A DNA stretch of 64,000 nucleotides, taken from assembly GCA_963772295.1 (NCBI GenBank), contig CAVYWO010000020.1, forward strand, positions 930,001 through 994,000, written 5' to 3'. A program made the position numbers and the translations under genes. The number at the start of each line of letters is the position of its first letter. Within the stretch, counting starts at the first letter, position 1. Source of the stretch: AP-15 sp963772295 (GTDB taxonomy: Bacteria > Pseudomonadota > Alphaproteobacteria > ATCC43930 > CGMCC-115725). The notes under the pieces were generated by a model. It was given only the letters and a program-made list of their open reading frames with translations. It had not been told where the DNA came from and ran no database searches. Positions 36,701-44,544 of the stretch are shown in pieces.

Positions 36701-37218
36701 TCGACCGCGACGGCGCCCGGGAACGCGCTCGTTTCTCGTTTCCCCGCCAGAACAAGGACGGCGGGCTGTGCATCGCCGATTTCTTTCGCGGCGTCGACGA
36801 CGCGACCCGCGACGTGATCGGGCTGCAGGTCGTGACCATGGGCCACCGCGCCTCGGCCGCGGCGCGCGAATGGTTCGCAGAGAACCGCTACCAGGATTAT
36901 CTTTACTTGCACGGGCTTTCGGTCGAGATGGCCGAGGCGCTCGCCGAATACGTCCACCGCCGGATTCGCGCCGAATTGGGCTTTGCCGACGAGGACGCCC
37001 GTGAGGCCGAGGCGCTGCTGGCGCAGGGCTATCGCGGCAGCCGCTATTCCTTCGGCTATCCGGCCTGCCCGAACCTCGCCGACCAGAAGCAGCTCCTCGC
37101 ACTGCTCGACGCCGAGGCGATCGGCGTCACCCTCTCCGAGGAAGACCAACTCGAGCCCGAGCAATCGACCTCGGCCATCGTCGTCCACCACCCGCAGGCG
37201 AAATACTTCTCGGTGTGA
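33724..37218 (+). CDS. metH: Cobalamin-dependent methionine synthase MetH
   Basis: 1,164 aa, full length. Homocysteine domain (1-320) with zinc ligands in GLNCATGP and MIGGCCGTEVAHI. Pterin domain (about 335-610; ERCNANGSRKF, INSINFEDGEDAADRR). Cap and B12-binding domain (about 640-890) with the axial-His motif DVHDIGKNLVDIILTNNGYR and the GMSGLLVKSTVVM segment. SAM reactivation domain (about 920-1160; RMLYQFHWGYRKDG, RYSFGYPACPNLADQ). It transfers the methyl group of methyl-THF to homocysteine. Being B12-dependent, it needs cobalamin synthesis or uptake, not seen here. No cobalamin riboswitch was recognised upstream; control probably comes from the ArsR/methyltransferase protein. Confidence 0.96.
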   Translation: MTAFLDYLGDHVVLCDGAIGTQVQARNLDLERDFLGCENCTEIICESRPDLVREIHRAYLDVGCDAVQTNSFGGSPITLGEFGLADRAFALNRRAAEIAREAVAEAGVDGRPRFVLGSVGPGTRLPSLGHVPYQELEDALTVQCAGLIAGEVDAMLIETCQDLLQIKAAVNGARRARETARKDVPILVQVTVETTGTLLVGADIAAAATVVHALEVPVIGLNCATGPREMAEHVKWLGENWPGLISVQPNAGLPELVDGRARYPLGAAELAQWLERFVVEDGVAMIGGCCGTEVAHIAALDALLRRLGGGRRRPQRRARRSAWSPALASHYGQVPLRQENAWLSIGERCNANGSRKFRGLQEAGDWDGCVEMAREQVREGSHTLDLCTAFVGRDEIADMTEAVTRMRGAVNAPLVINSTEYPVLEAAMKLYGGKPIINSINFEDGEDAADRRLRLARRFGAAVIALTIDETGMAKEVAHKVAVARRLYDFACGKHGLPPSDLLFDPLTFTICTGNEDDRKLGVNTLDAIAEIARTMPECQIILGLSNISFGLNPPARQLLNSVFLDHALRRGLTGAIVHFSRIEPLHRIPATELEVAEDLIFDRRRPGYDPLHALIALFENRAAEKSEKKSRPEDLADRLALRIVDGDRQGLEADLDLALERWKPLDIINEILLGGMKTVGELFGAGKMQLPFVLQSAETMKAAVGFLEPHMERVEGQEKGTVVLATVRGDVHDIGKNLVDIILTNNGYRVVNLGIKQPIDAILDAAARHRADAVGMSGLLVKSTVVMRENLEEMSRRGLNLPVMLGGAALTRRYVEEDCTTAYAAGRVAYARDAFDGLGLMERIVGGGFDTHLAEIRRRNQARPVSPKRKLGRAADPKPLRPVDFEAIRLRRAELNRNLEVPTPPFWGPRTIDRISPKAVLPYLNERMLYQFHWGYRKDGKSLAEYRAWAKQELRPVLQRILDIAIGGEILVPQAAYGYWPCAAEGDDVVLFDRDGARERARFSFPRQNKDGGLCIADFFRGVDDATRDVIGLQVVTMGHRASAAAREWFAENRYQDYLYLHGLSVEMAEALAEYVHRRIRAELGFADEDAREAEALLAQGYRGSRYSFGYPACPNLADQKQLLALLDAEAIGVTLSEEDQLEPEQSTSAIVVHHPQAKYFSV

Positions 37219-37299
37219 GCGACCCAAAGTCGAAGGTGGTGCCCGCGACGCGGCTCACCCGCTCCCCCCGGACTGCGATCCGGGTGTGTGCAGCCGCTC

Positions 37300-37315
37300 A
37301 TTGACCGAGGTCAAT
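37300..37315. promoter_or_regulatory. FNR/FixK-type box
   Basis: ATTGACCGAGGTCAAT is a perfect 16-bp palindrome of FNR-superfamily type (TTGAC-N4-GTCAA). It lies 285 bp upstream of the BCAM0308-family gene. Subtracting the 213-bp insertion at 37364-37576 would bring it to about 75-80 bp from that start codon, a normal activator distance. Confidence 0.6.
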
Positions 37316-37363
37316 GCGCGCGGCGGATGCCCGCCGCAGTGTCGCAGCATCCGGTGGCGCCTA

Positions 37364-37576
37364 GGGCGTGTCGTCAATTAGCAGCGCTGGCTCACATATA
37401 TCCACGCTTTGGCCGGGCTCGGCCCGTGGGCCTTCAGCCCACGGACTTGATCCGTGGGCATCCACGAGAAACGGCACAGGCCTTCGGGGGCTCCCGTGGA
37501 TGCCCGGCCCAAGGCCGGGCAAGACGGTAATCGGATGTAATCGGAACGGGGCGTCCGCTCAATTGACGACAGGCCC
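37364..37576. mobile_element. MITE-like non-autonomous element with IS5-type ends
   Basis: 213 bp with inverted ends GGGCGTGTCGTCAATT (37364-37379) and, read inward, GGGCCTGTCGTCAATT (37561-37576), 15 of 16 identical. Such ends resemble those of IS5/IS427-group elements. CTAG on the left and CCAG on the right may be remnants of a short target duplication. No transposase. Inside lie the palindromic repeat at 37423-37459 and further hairpins (GGCCCAAGGCC type). It separates an FNR-type box from the gene at 37601. Confidence 0.6.
37423..37459 (+). repeat. Palindromic repeat, copy 4 (non-coding)
   Basis: CCCGTGGGCCTTCAGCCCAC followed by a third arm ATCCGTGGGC. Same family as the in-frame insertions at 9924, 10610 and 12132, here inside the MITE-like element. 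Confidence 0.75.
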
Positions 37577-37600
37577 CAGTCGCAATGTCGAGGAGCCGAG

Positions 37601-38116
37601 ATGAAGAGCATCGAACAGCGGCCGCAGCGGCCTACTCACACCCGCCGGATCGCGGGGCATGCGCAACGGGATCACATCCTCGATCCCTATCAGCGTCAGC
37701 AAAAGCTGGAGGACGGGACGGTCTGCCCGCAATGCGGCGCCGCCGTTCATGAAGGCCGTTGGCAGTGGCTGGCGCGGCCGCAGGCCGCGGCCGAAGAGCT
37801 GTGCGCGGCGTGCCGCCGCATCAACGACAAGTTCCCCGCGGGCACGCTTACGCTGCGCGGCCCCTTCGCGCAGGAGCACAAGGACGAGATCATCCATCTG
37901 GCGCGCCACCAGGAGGAAGCGGAGAAGAACGAGCATCCGCTCAATCGGATCATCAACATCGAGGAAGATGCCGACAGCATCACGATCAACACGACCGATA
38001 TCCATTTGCCGCGGCGCATCGGCGAAACGATCAAGCGTACCTGGCGCGGCGCGCTGACCTTCGCCTACGAGGAGGACGGCTATTTCGTTCGCATCGATTG
38101 GAGCCCGGAGACCTGA
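37601..38116 (+). CDS. BCAM0308-family protein (zinc-ribbon-like)
   Basis: 171 aa, ATG 37601 behind GAGGAGCCGAG. Two Cys pairs VCPQCGAAVHEGRWQW (about 41-56) and ELCAACRRINDKFPAG (about 66-81) form a probable zinc ribbon. They are followed by LTLRGPFAQEHKDEIIHLAR, EKNEHPLNRIINIEE and the C-terminal ITINTTDIHLPRRIGETIKR. In Burkholderia the namesake gene belongs to a low-oxygen-activated locus. The perfect FNR-type palindrome upstream agrees with anaerobic or low-oxygen control. A MITE-like insertion now separates box and gene. Biochemical function is unknown; the C-terminal half resembles part of ribosome-associated NMD3-like folds, which is only an impression. Confidence 0.82.
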   Translation: MKSIEQRPQRPTHTRRIAGHAQRDHILDPYQRQQKLEDGTVCPQCGAAVHEGRWQWLARPQAAAEELCAACRRINDKFPAGTLTLRGPFAQEHKDEIIHLARHQEEAEKNEHPLNRIINIEEDADSITINTTDIHLPRRIGETIKRTWRGALTFAYEEDGYFVRIDWSPET

Positions 38117-38144
38117 CCGGCCGCCGCCCGCCGGCGGCCGGCGC

Positions 38145-38486
38145 TCAGAGCACTTCCAGCACCGCCTCCGGCGGGCGGCCGAGCGCCGCCTTGCCGCCGG
38201 AAACGACGATCGGCCGCTCGATGACGATCGGGTTTCTCACCATCTCTGCGATCAACGCGTCTTCCGACAGCGAACGAGGGTCGATACCGACCGCCGCCGC
38301 CTCCTTCCGGCGCAACAATTTAGCGGCCGGCATCTTCAGCTGTCGCAGGATCGTTTTCAGCTCGGCCGCGGACGGCGGCGTCTTCAGATATTCGACGATG
38401 TGCGGTTCGATCCCGCTGTCGCGCAACAGGGCCAAGGTCTTGCGCGAGGTGTTGCAGCGCGGGTTGTGATAGATCGTCACCGGCAT
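38145..38486 (-). CDS. arsC: Arsenate reductase, glutaredoxin type (ArsC/Spx family)
   Basis: 113 aa, ATG 38486; the open frame continues upstream without family sequence. N-terminus MPVTIYHNPRCNTSRKTLAL contains the single reactive Cys of the family, followed by EYLKTPPSAAELKTILRQL and the C-terminal NPIVIERPIVVSGGKAALGR. These proteins reduce arsenate with glutathione/glutaredoxin. Many orphan copies, like this one without arsR or arsB nearby, may have other thiol roles. Convergent with the gene at 37601. Confidence 0.85.
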   Translation of the reverse strand: MPVTIYHNPRCNTSRKTLALLRDSGIEPHIVEYLKTPPSAAELKTILRQLKMPAAKLLRRKEAAAVGIDPRSLSEDALIAEMVRNPIVIERPIVVSGGKAALGRPPEAVLEVL

Positions 38487-38598
38487 TTTATCTCCTTCCC
38501 CGGCCAGCGGCCGCGCCGCATGATAGCGCGCCGAGCGGCCCGATCGGGCGGTTGAATTCGACACTCGTCCGCGGCGCCGCGCGGCACAGGAGGATGCG

Positions 38599-38814
38599 AT
38601 GCCGGAACACGTCTATCGAATCATCGAGGTTGCAGGTTCGTCGGAAAACAGCATCGACGAAGCGATCCGCAAGGCCGTCGCGCGGGCCGCCCGCACCTTG
38701 CGGCAGGTCGGCTGGTTCGAGGTGCTCCAGACCCGCGGCGACGTCGTCGACGGCAAGGTGGCGCATTTCCAGGTGGTGCTCAAGGTCGGGTTCACGCTTG
38801 AAGATCAGGCCTGA
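38599..38814 (+). CDS. Dodecin
   Basis: 71 aa, ATG 38599 behind AGGAGG. Typical dodecin sequence: HVYRIIEVAGSSENSIDEAI, VARAARTLRQVGWFEVLQTR, HFQVVLKVGFTLED, with the flavin-stacking Trp in VGWFEV. Dodecins form hollow 12-mers storing and protecting flavins (and CoA). Single-gene unit. Confidence 0.93.
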   Translation: MPEHVYRIIEVAGSSENSIDEAIRKAVARAARTLRQVGWFEVLQTRGDVVDGKVAHFQVVLKVGFTLEDQA

Positions 38815-38835
38815 CGCGCCGGACGGGGCGGATGC

Positions 38836-40215
38836 TCAGCGCCGGGTGCCGCGCTTGAACGCGATCAACCCGGCCAGCAGCGCCACGCCGCCGGCGAGAC
38901 GAAAGGTGGCGTGGTAGGCGGTTAGGAAGCTTCCCGCCGCACTTTCTCCGCTGGCCAGCCGCGATTGCTCGACGGCGTGAAAGAAGAGCGTCAACAGAGT
39001 CGCACCGGCGACGATCCCCAGGGTCCGGGTCAGCATCGCCAGGCTGCCGGCGACCCCGCGCTGCTCGCGCGGGACCGTGCCGATCACCACCTCCAGATAG
39101 GCGACCTGGAACAGGCCGACACCGAACCCTTGCAGCCCGAGGGTGGCAAGCACGAACGGTGTCTGCCAGGACGAGCCGGGGCTCCAGCCGCCAATCAGCG
39201 CCAAGCCCAAGGCACCGAGGCCGGCGCCGAGGAGGGCTACGCGGTTCGCCGCCACCCTCCCGATGAACCGTCCGGCCACCGGTGACGCGCCGATCATGCC
39301 GGCAAAGGATGCCGCCAAGAGCGCGCCTGCCGCCGGCAGCGACAGGCCGGCGACGCGCACGAGATAATAGGGCGCAAGCAGCAATATCGAAAAGCTGGTC
39401 AGGTTTACCAGCACGCTCGCCAGGTTGATGGCGGCGAAACCCGCGATCCGAAACAGAGCGAGATCGATGATCGGGCGCGCCGCGCGCCGCTCCCGGCGCA
39501 TAAAACCATAAAGGCTGGCAACCGCGACGGCGCCAACTAGGCCGACAAAATAGTCAGCGCGGCCGAGGCGTTCGAACGCGTTGAGGAGGAGCAGCAAGGC
39601 GCCGGTCCCGAGCGCCAGCAGCATTGCCCCGGCGATGTCGAGCGGCTGGCGCGTCGCGGGTTGCCGCGCCCCCGGCAAGCCGGCGAGGGAAACCAGCGCC
39701 ACTGCCGCGAGCGGAGCGCGAAACCAGAATACGGCGGGCCAGCCGAAGTGGCGCACGAGCACGCCGCCGACGAGCGGACCGGCGGCCGAGGCAAGGGCGA
39801 ACATCATCGTAAATGCGGCCACCGCGCGGCTGCGCCGGTGCTCGGGGTAGAGGCTCGTCACCAAAGCCGGCGCCACACTGATCACCAGCCCGGCGCCGAT
39901 CCCTTGCAGAACCCGGAAGAAGAGGAGCCAGCCATAAGCCGGGGCGAGGGCACACAACACGAACGCAACCGTGCTCCACAAGAGCCCGGCGCGAAATACG
40001 CGACCGTGCCCGAAGATGTCGCCGATGCGGCCAAAGGCAAGGAGCAGGCTGGCGTAAGTCAACACATAGGCGACGACGACCCATTGGATCATCACGATCG
40101 GCAGGCGAAAGCCCGCGGTGATGGCGGGAAAGGCGATGTTGACGGCGGTATCGAGCGGCACCCCGGCGGCGCCCAGCCCGACCAGGGTCAGCTGCCGCCA
40201 TTCTCGAGCCGTCAT
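38836..40215 (-). CDS. MFS drug-type exporter (DHA2-like, 14 TM)
   Basis: 459 aa, ATG 40215. About 14 hydrophobic segments. Motif A-like loop GRIGDIFGHGRVFRAGLLW after TM2, motif C-like VLQGIGAGLVISVAPALVTS after TM4, and LASAAGPLVGGVLVRHFGW in TM5. DHA2 exporters move drugs or lipophilic compounds out in exchange for protons; the substrate is unknown. An open frame continues upstream past the ATG but with low-complexity sequence. No regulator gene adjacent. Confidence 0.88.
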   Translation of the reverse strand: MTAREWRQLTLVGLGAAGVPLDTAVNIAFPAITAGFRLPIVMIQWVVVAYVLTYASLLLAFGRIGDIFGHGRVFRAGLLWSTVAFVLCALAPAYGWLLFFRVLQGIGAGLVISVAPALVTSLYPEHRRSRAVAAFTMMFALASAAGPLVGGVLVRHFGWPAVFWFRAPLAAVALVSLAGLPGARQPATRQPLDIAGAMLLALGTGALLLLLNAFERLGRADYFVGLVGAVAVASLYGFMRRERRAARPIIDLALFRIAGFAAINLASVLVNLTSFSILLLAPYYLVRVAGLSLPAAGALLAASFAGMIGASPVAGRFIGRVAANRVALLGAGLGALGLALIGGWSPGSSWQTPFVLATLGLQGFGVGLFQVAYLEVVIGTVPREQRGVAGSLAMLTRTLGIVAGATLLTLFFHAVEQSRLASGESAAGSFLTAYHATFRLAGGVALLAGLIAFKRGTRR

Positions 40216-40914
40216 TGCGCCGCCGGCGACGCCTCGCGGCCCGCGAGAAACAGCGCTCGCGCCCGGCGCGGCGTCAACGCCGCATCGGGCCGGGAGACAA
40301 ACGCACCGCGGTGCCGGTTGCGCGGCGGGCGCAGAAAAGCCCCGGCCGGGGAAGACCGGGGCTTCTGGTTCTCTGCCGACTTGCCCGGCCGGCAGAGGGA
40401 GACGCATCGTTGGGGGGACATAACGATGCCTTCAAGATAATGCGATTCTTTGACTTCGGTTGCAATTCATATTTGCAGAATTAACCACGAATTGTTCTTA
40501 TCCAGCAAGCCGGCCGCGGACCGCGGCCGCCGGCCCGCAAGGGCCGGCCGTCCGGGGAGGGGTCCAGGGCCTGCCCCGGCGGAGGCGGGGGGCAAGCGAC
40601 TTCGACCCTCGAATCTCGCTTGCGCGGCTGTAAGGAAATTGGGGGCGATGCCGAATGTAGGGCTGCATCGATGCCGCGCGTGCTTCGAGACGCGCCCGGA
40701 GCCTGTCCTCGGGCCGCGCAAAGCGCGGACCCGGGGGGGCGCCCTCAGCATGAGGTAAGCCTTTGATGACATTAAAGGAGTTCCTCATCCTGAGCCGGCC
40801 GCGCAGCGGCCGTGTCGAAGGACGAACGGCCCTCATCCAATTGGATTACAGCCTCTCGCGCGGGAACGACGATATAGGCGTCTGAAATAAATCGATTCAT
40901 TTTGGGTCAGGGTC
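40216..40914. other. Gene-free stretch rich in GC palindromes
   Basis: No gene supported. Holds the hairpin at 40337-40364, a palindromic segment near 40560-40600 (CCTGCCCCGGCGGAGGCGGG) similar to the insertion at 11842, and near 40700-40745 a GGCCGCGCAAAGCGCGGACC segment that resembles one at 60787-60835. It appears to be an accumulation site of small repeats. Confidence 0.55.
40337..40364 (-). terminator. Rho-independent terminator, leftward
   Basis: AAGCCCCGG and CCGGGGCTT pair over a 10-nt loop. On the minus strand the stem is followed by TTTTCTGC. It could end transcripts coming from the hydrolase gene at 40915. Confidence 0.55.
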
Positions 40915-41850
40915 TCAGGCGAAGGCGCGCTTGAACGCGGCCCAGACTTGGCGTTGCGCGTTCATCGCGTCGTCGACGATGGGCACCATCCCGAAAAAGG
41001 CATGGATCATGCCGGAGTATTCGCGGTACTCGACCGGCACGCCGGCGCGGCCCAAGGCAACGGCGTAGCTTTCGCCGTCGTCGTGCAGAACATCGCACTC
41101 GGCGGTGACGACGACCGCCGGCGCGACGCCCGAAAGTTGTGGAGCCCGCAGCGGCGAGGCGCGCCAGTCCAAGGCATCGGCCGAGGATCGCAGATAATGG
41201 CCGCGGAACCAGACCATCGCATCGCGCGTCAGAACGCCGTAGCCGCGCGCGTATTTCTCATAGCTGGCGCCCGAGAGGGTGTAGTCGGAAACCGGATAGA
41301 TGAGCGACTGCAGCCGCAGCGGCAGCCCGGCATCGCGGGCCATCAGGGCGACAACGGCGGCAAGATTGGCGCCGGCGCTGTCGCCGTGCACCCCGACCCG
41401 GCCGGGATCGGCGCCGAGGCCGGCGGCATTGGCGCGAACCCATTCGAGCGCGGCGAACGAATCCTCGACCGCGGCCGGGAATTTGTGCTCCGGTGCCATC
41501 CGGTAGTCGACCGAAGCGACCAGCGCAGCGGCGCCGCCGCAGAGGTTACGGGCGACGAGATCGTGCGTGTCGAGACTGCCGATGACATGGCCGCCGCCGT
41601 GGTAATAGAGAATCACCGGCACCGGCCGGGGCCCGTCGGGCCAATAAAGGCGCAGCCGAATTTCGCTTGCCGGACCGGGGATCAGCCGCTCCTCGACCTT
41701 GGCAACCGGCAAGGGCTCGGCAACGCGCGCCTGCGCCGTCACCTCCAGCTGGGCCCGCGCCTCGGCCGGGGTCAGATCCTCTATCGGCCGCAACTCGGCC
41801 CTCGCCATCGCCTCGAGCACCTGAACGATCTGTGGGTGGAGTGTAGGCAT
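40915..41850 (-). CDS. Alpha/beta hydrolase, hormone-sensitive-lipase-type esterase
   Basis: 311 aa, ATG 41850. Oxyanion motif YYHGGGHVIGSLDTHD near residue 82, nucleophile motif VGVHGDSAGANLAAV near 155, acid near VTAECDVLHDDGESY and His in SGMIHAFFGMVPI, a complete catalytic triad. It hydrolyses short-chain esters; the physiological substrate is unknown. The family length is about 310 aa. The DNA just upstream (41872-42027) holds a fragment of a different alpha/beta hydrolase. Confidence 0.9.
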   Translation of the reverse strand: MPTLHPQIVQVLEAMARAELRPIEDLTPAEARAQLEVTAQARVAEPLPVAKVEERLIPGPASEIRLRLYWPDGPRPVPVILYYHGGGHVIGSLDTHDLVARNLCGGAAALVASVDYRMAPEHKFPAAVEDSFAALEWVRANAAGLGADPGRVGVHGDSAGANLAAVVALMARDAGLPLRLQSLIYPVSDYTLSGASYEKYARGYGVLTRDAMVWFRGHYLRSSADALDWRASPLRAPQLSGVAPAVVVTAECDVLHDDGESYAVALGRAGVPVEYREYSGMIHAFFGMVPIVDDAMNAQRQVWAAFKRAFA

Positions 41851-41871
41851 CGTTTTCCTTCCGCTATGCCG

Positions 41872-42027
41872 CGGCGGCGACGGCAACCGCCAAGCGCGGC
41901 GTCGAGTTCAGCTCGCACAGCCGCGGCATGACCTCGGCGAGATCGAGATAGAGATAGGCGAGGTCGTCGACCAGGCCCATGCCGTCGATCGGCGGTGAGC
42001 TGCCCCAGCCGGGATACCGCGGCGCGA
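41872..42027 (-). pseudogene. Fragment of another alpha/beta hydrolase gene
   Basis: One minus-strand frame reads IAPRYPGWGSSPPIDGMGLV, then DDLAYLYLDLAEVMPRLCEL and a stop after AVAVAAAA. The YPGWGSSPP and DLAYLYLDL phrases match the region before the nucleophile elbow in haloalkane-dehalogenase-like hydrolases. Only about 50 codons remain, between the esterase and the solute-binding gene, with no start. Confidence 0.5.
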
Positions 42028-42891
42028 TCATTCGGGCAGGGCGGCAATCAGATAGAGCGTTTCGAGGATCCCGCTCGGCTTGGCCTTGCCGCCGAAGGTC
42101 TTGGCGAAGATCGCGACGATTTCGCCGTCGCGGTAGATATGGCTGAGCGCCCGGTCGACGGCGAGACGGAAATCCTCGTCGCCGCGCGGCAGCGCCAACG
42201 CGTAAGGCTCGACCGTCAGGTAATTTTCGGCCAGCATCAGCTTCTCCGGCGCCTTGCTCTGCTGCACCAGGAAGATCAGGATCGAGCGGTCGGCGAAATA
42301 GGCAGAAATCTTGCCGTCGTCGAGCATGGCAAGACCTTCTTCATGGGTCTTCGCCGGGATTACCTCGGCGTTGATGTCGGCAGCCTTCAAGGTATTGTGT
42401 AATGCTTCCTCGGTCGTGGTGCCGGCCAGCACCCCGATCTTCCGCCCGCCCAGGGCCTTCAGGCTGTGTGGGCCGTCGCTGCGGATCAGGAGCCCGGCGC
42501 CGTCGACAAAGGTTGGGATCGAAAAATCGACCTGCTGGCGGCGCGACAGGGTCTCGGTCGTCGGCTCGCACAGGAGGTCCGCCTTGCCGCTGGCGATCGC
42601 GGCGAAACGGTCGACGGCGCTGACCGGCATAAAGGCCATCGTGATTTCCGTCAGGTTGAGTTGATCGCCGACTCGCTTGGCGACGGCCCGGCAGAGATCG
42701 ACCATGTAACCGGTCGGCGCGCGGTTCTTGTCCTTGTAGGAGAACGGCGGCGCGTCCGCGCGAAAGGCGATGCGGATCGTCTTGTCGTGGCCGATCCGGT
42801 CGAGCGTTCCGGCAACAGCGCCGCCCGCCGTGACCGCCCAGATGAGCGCCAGCGCCGCCGCCCAGACCCGTTTCCATCCTGCTCCGTGCAT
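42028..42891 (-). CDS. Amino-acid-type ABC transporter substrate-binding protein
   Basis: 287 aa, ATG 42891. Signal peptide WKRVWAAALALIWAVTAGGA with likely cleavage after AVAG. Type 3 solute-binding fold: TLDRIGHDKTIRIAFRADAP at the start, PTGYMVDLCRAVAKRVGDQL (domain I), DLLCEPTTETLSRRQQVDFS and KIGVLAGTTTEEALHNTLKA (domain II). It binds polar amino acids or related ligands in the periplasm. No permease or ATPase gene is adjacent, so it is an orphan or serves a transporter encoded elsewhere. Confidence 0.88.
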   Translation of the reverse strand: MHGAGWKRVWAAALALIWAVTAGGAVAGTLDRIGHDKTIRIAFRADAPPFSYKDKNRAPTGYMVDLCRAVAKRVGDQLNLTEITMAFMPVSAVDRFAAIASGKADLLCEPTTETLSRRQQVDFSIPTFVDGAGLLIRSDGPHSLKALGGRKIGVLAGTTTEEALHNTLKAADINAEVIPAKTHEEGLAMLDDGKISAYFADRSILIFLVQQSKAPEKLMLAENYLTVEPYALALPRGDEDFRLAVDRALSHIYRDGEIVAIFAKTFGGKAKPSGILETLYLIAALPE

Positions 42892-42967
42892 GACCCGGCT
42901 CCTCTTGTTGATGGTCGCCCTTGATTGACGCGGCTCAGCCGCCGCACTCGGGGCGAAAATCGCGGTC

Positions 42968-44455
42968 TCAGCCGAGCCCGGTCGGGGGCGGCGCCACCGG
43001 TCGGCGCGGCGCCCACGGGACATCGCGGATGCGATCGAGATCGATTTCCGGCATCGGCCGGTCGAGCGCGCGCAGCACGGCGTTGGCCAAGTCGTTATAG
43101 CCCTCGAAATTCCGGCGCAGCCGGCCGCGCCAGGCCGGAATGCCGCCGCTCGCATGCAGTTCGAACGCGGATTCGCGGCCGTCGAGCGCCGACGAGACGT
43201 GGTCCCAGGCCATCTGCAGGAGGGCGGCGCGCTGCACCGCGGTATAGCCGCCGCCGCCGAACGACGCCTCCAGCCCCGCCGCCATTTCCGGGGCGGCGAG
43301 ATCGCGGTCCGACGGGGCGACGACGAGCGAGGAACCCGGCACGATGCGCAGGATCTCGGCCATGCGCGCGCGCGCCTTCAAGATCGCAAGGCCGCCGGCC
43401 GCGAGATGGGCATGGTTCGGCACGCAATAGCCGTCGGCTGAAAACCGCGGGTCGCGCTCGCAGGCGACGAGACAGCTGCGCACCGTCTGCACTTCGGCGG
43501 CGAGGTCGACCAGATACTCGATCGTCTGCTCATGGCCGGCGAGACCCATCGCATGCGCCAGCGCCAGCGCCAGACCGAGAGTGAACTCGGCCTTCGACAG
43601 CCACCCGTAGAGGTGGTGCCAGATCAGCCAGCGCACCACCGGCTCGGGCGACGGGCCGAGCAGAAAGACACGCTCTGCCGGGATGAAAACCTCGTCGAGC
43701 CACATCTGGCCGTCGAGCTCGTCGAAGCGGCTGCTGAGCGGCGCCACGAACGGGTTTGGGTCGCGGGTGGCCGGTTTGCGGCACACCGTCGTGACCCCCG
43801 GCGCGTCGACCGCGACGATGAAGGTCGCGTGGCTCTCGCCAAGGCGCAACCCGGAAATGCTGCCGACATAGACGTCCTCGGCATAGGCCGGGCTCGTATG
43901 CATGCCGATCTTGCCGGATATGACGAGCCCGGCGTCGGTCTCGCGGACGATCTTCAAGGCGACCCGGTCGGCCGGCTCCGGGCGCATCCGCTGGCCGATC
44001 GTCGGACCGCCGCCGCAGAAGGTCAGAAACCGCCCGGTTTCGGCGATCATCCGACGATAGCGGGCGGCGTTCGCGATCTGTGCGGACGCGGCGTCGTGCT
44101 CCTGAACCGACGCCAGGACGCCGAGCGCGATCATGTGGCCGTAGCACGGCGTATGGGTAATGTTGCCGGCGCTCACGAACGTCGTGGCCGAGAAAAACCG
44201 GCCCATGCCGCTGAGATCGTCGGCGCTTTTCGGCACGGTAAAGGCCCAAGGCGTGCGCACCCCGGTCGGGTCGGGCGGACCCAGCGCCAGGGCCTGCCAC
44301 GCCGGATCGAAATGCAGGTCGTACCAGGCGACGTATTCGTCAACCATGGCGCGGGTGGCGGGATGCGTCGTCACATCGTCGACGAAGCCTTCGCCCATAA
44401 CCCAGACCCGCCGCCCGTCGCGCAAGGCCCGCCGGTAGTCCGCTCCCGTTCGCAT
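42968..44455 (-). CDS. 4-hydroxyphenylacetate 3-hydroxylase (HpaB)-family oxygenase
   Basis: 495 aa, ATG 44455; the longer open frame upstream is not family sequence. N-terminal GADYRRALRDGRRVWVMGEG, VDEYVAWYDLHFDP, then the FAD-site loop HTPCYGHMIALGV, DAGLVISGKIGMHTSPAYAE, DELDGQMWLDEVFIPAERVF and the C-terminal four-helix region YTAVQRAALLQMAWDHVSSA. Enzymes of this group use reduced FAD to hydroxylate phenols, or in some members dehydrate hydroxyacyl-CoA. No FAD reductase (HpaC) is adjacent. Substrate unknown. Confidence 0.85.
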   Translation of the reverse strand: MRTGADYRRALRDGRRVWVMGEGFVDDVTTHPATRAMVDEYVAWYDLHFDPAWQALALGPPDPTGVRTPWAFTVPKSADDLSGMGRFFSATTFVSAGNITHTPCYGHMIALGVLASVQEHDAASAQIANAARYRRMIAETGRFLTFCGGGPTIGQRMRPEPADRVALKIVRETDAGLVISGKIGMHTSPAYAEDVYVGSISGLRLGESHATFIVAVDAPGVTTVCRKPATRDPNPFVAPLSSRFDELDGQMWLDEVFIPAERVFLLGPSPEPVVRWLIWHHLYGWLSKAEFTLGLALALAHAMGLAGHEQTIEYLVDLAAEVQTVRSCLVACERDPRFSADGYCVPNHAHLAAGGLAILKARARMAEILRIVPGSSLVVAPSDRDLAAPEMAAGLEASFGGGGYTAVQRAALLQMAWDHVSSALDGRESAFELHASGGIPAWRGRLRRNFEGYNDLANAVLRALDRPMPEIDLDRIRDVPWAPRRPVAPPPTGLG

Positions 44456-44544
44456 GACGCGCTCCTGCCGGTGCTTTCGGCTCGGCAGCGCAGATGTACC
44501 CCGCTGCCGTTTTCTTGCAAAGCCGGGCGCCGAGACGACCAGGA

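Noticed and set aside
31808..37218. SAM or cobalamin riboswitch in front of the met operon
   Set aside because: The roughly 200 bp before the regulator gene show only the palindromic repeat and a short AT dyad; no conserved B12-box or SAM-aptamer strings were seen.
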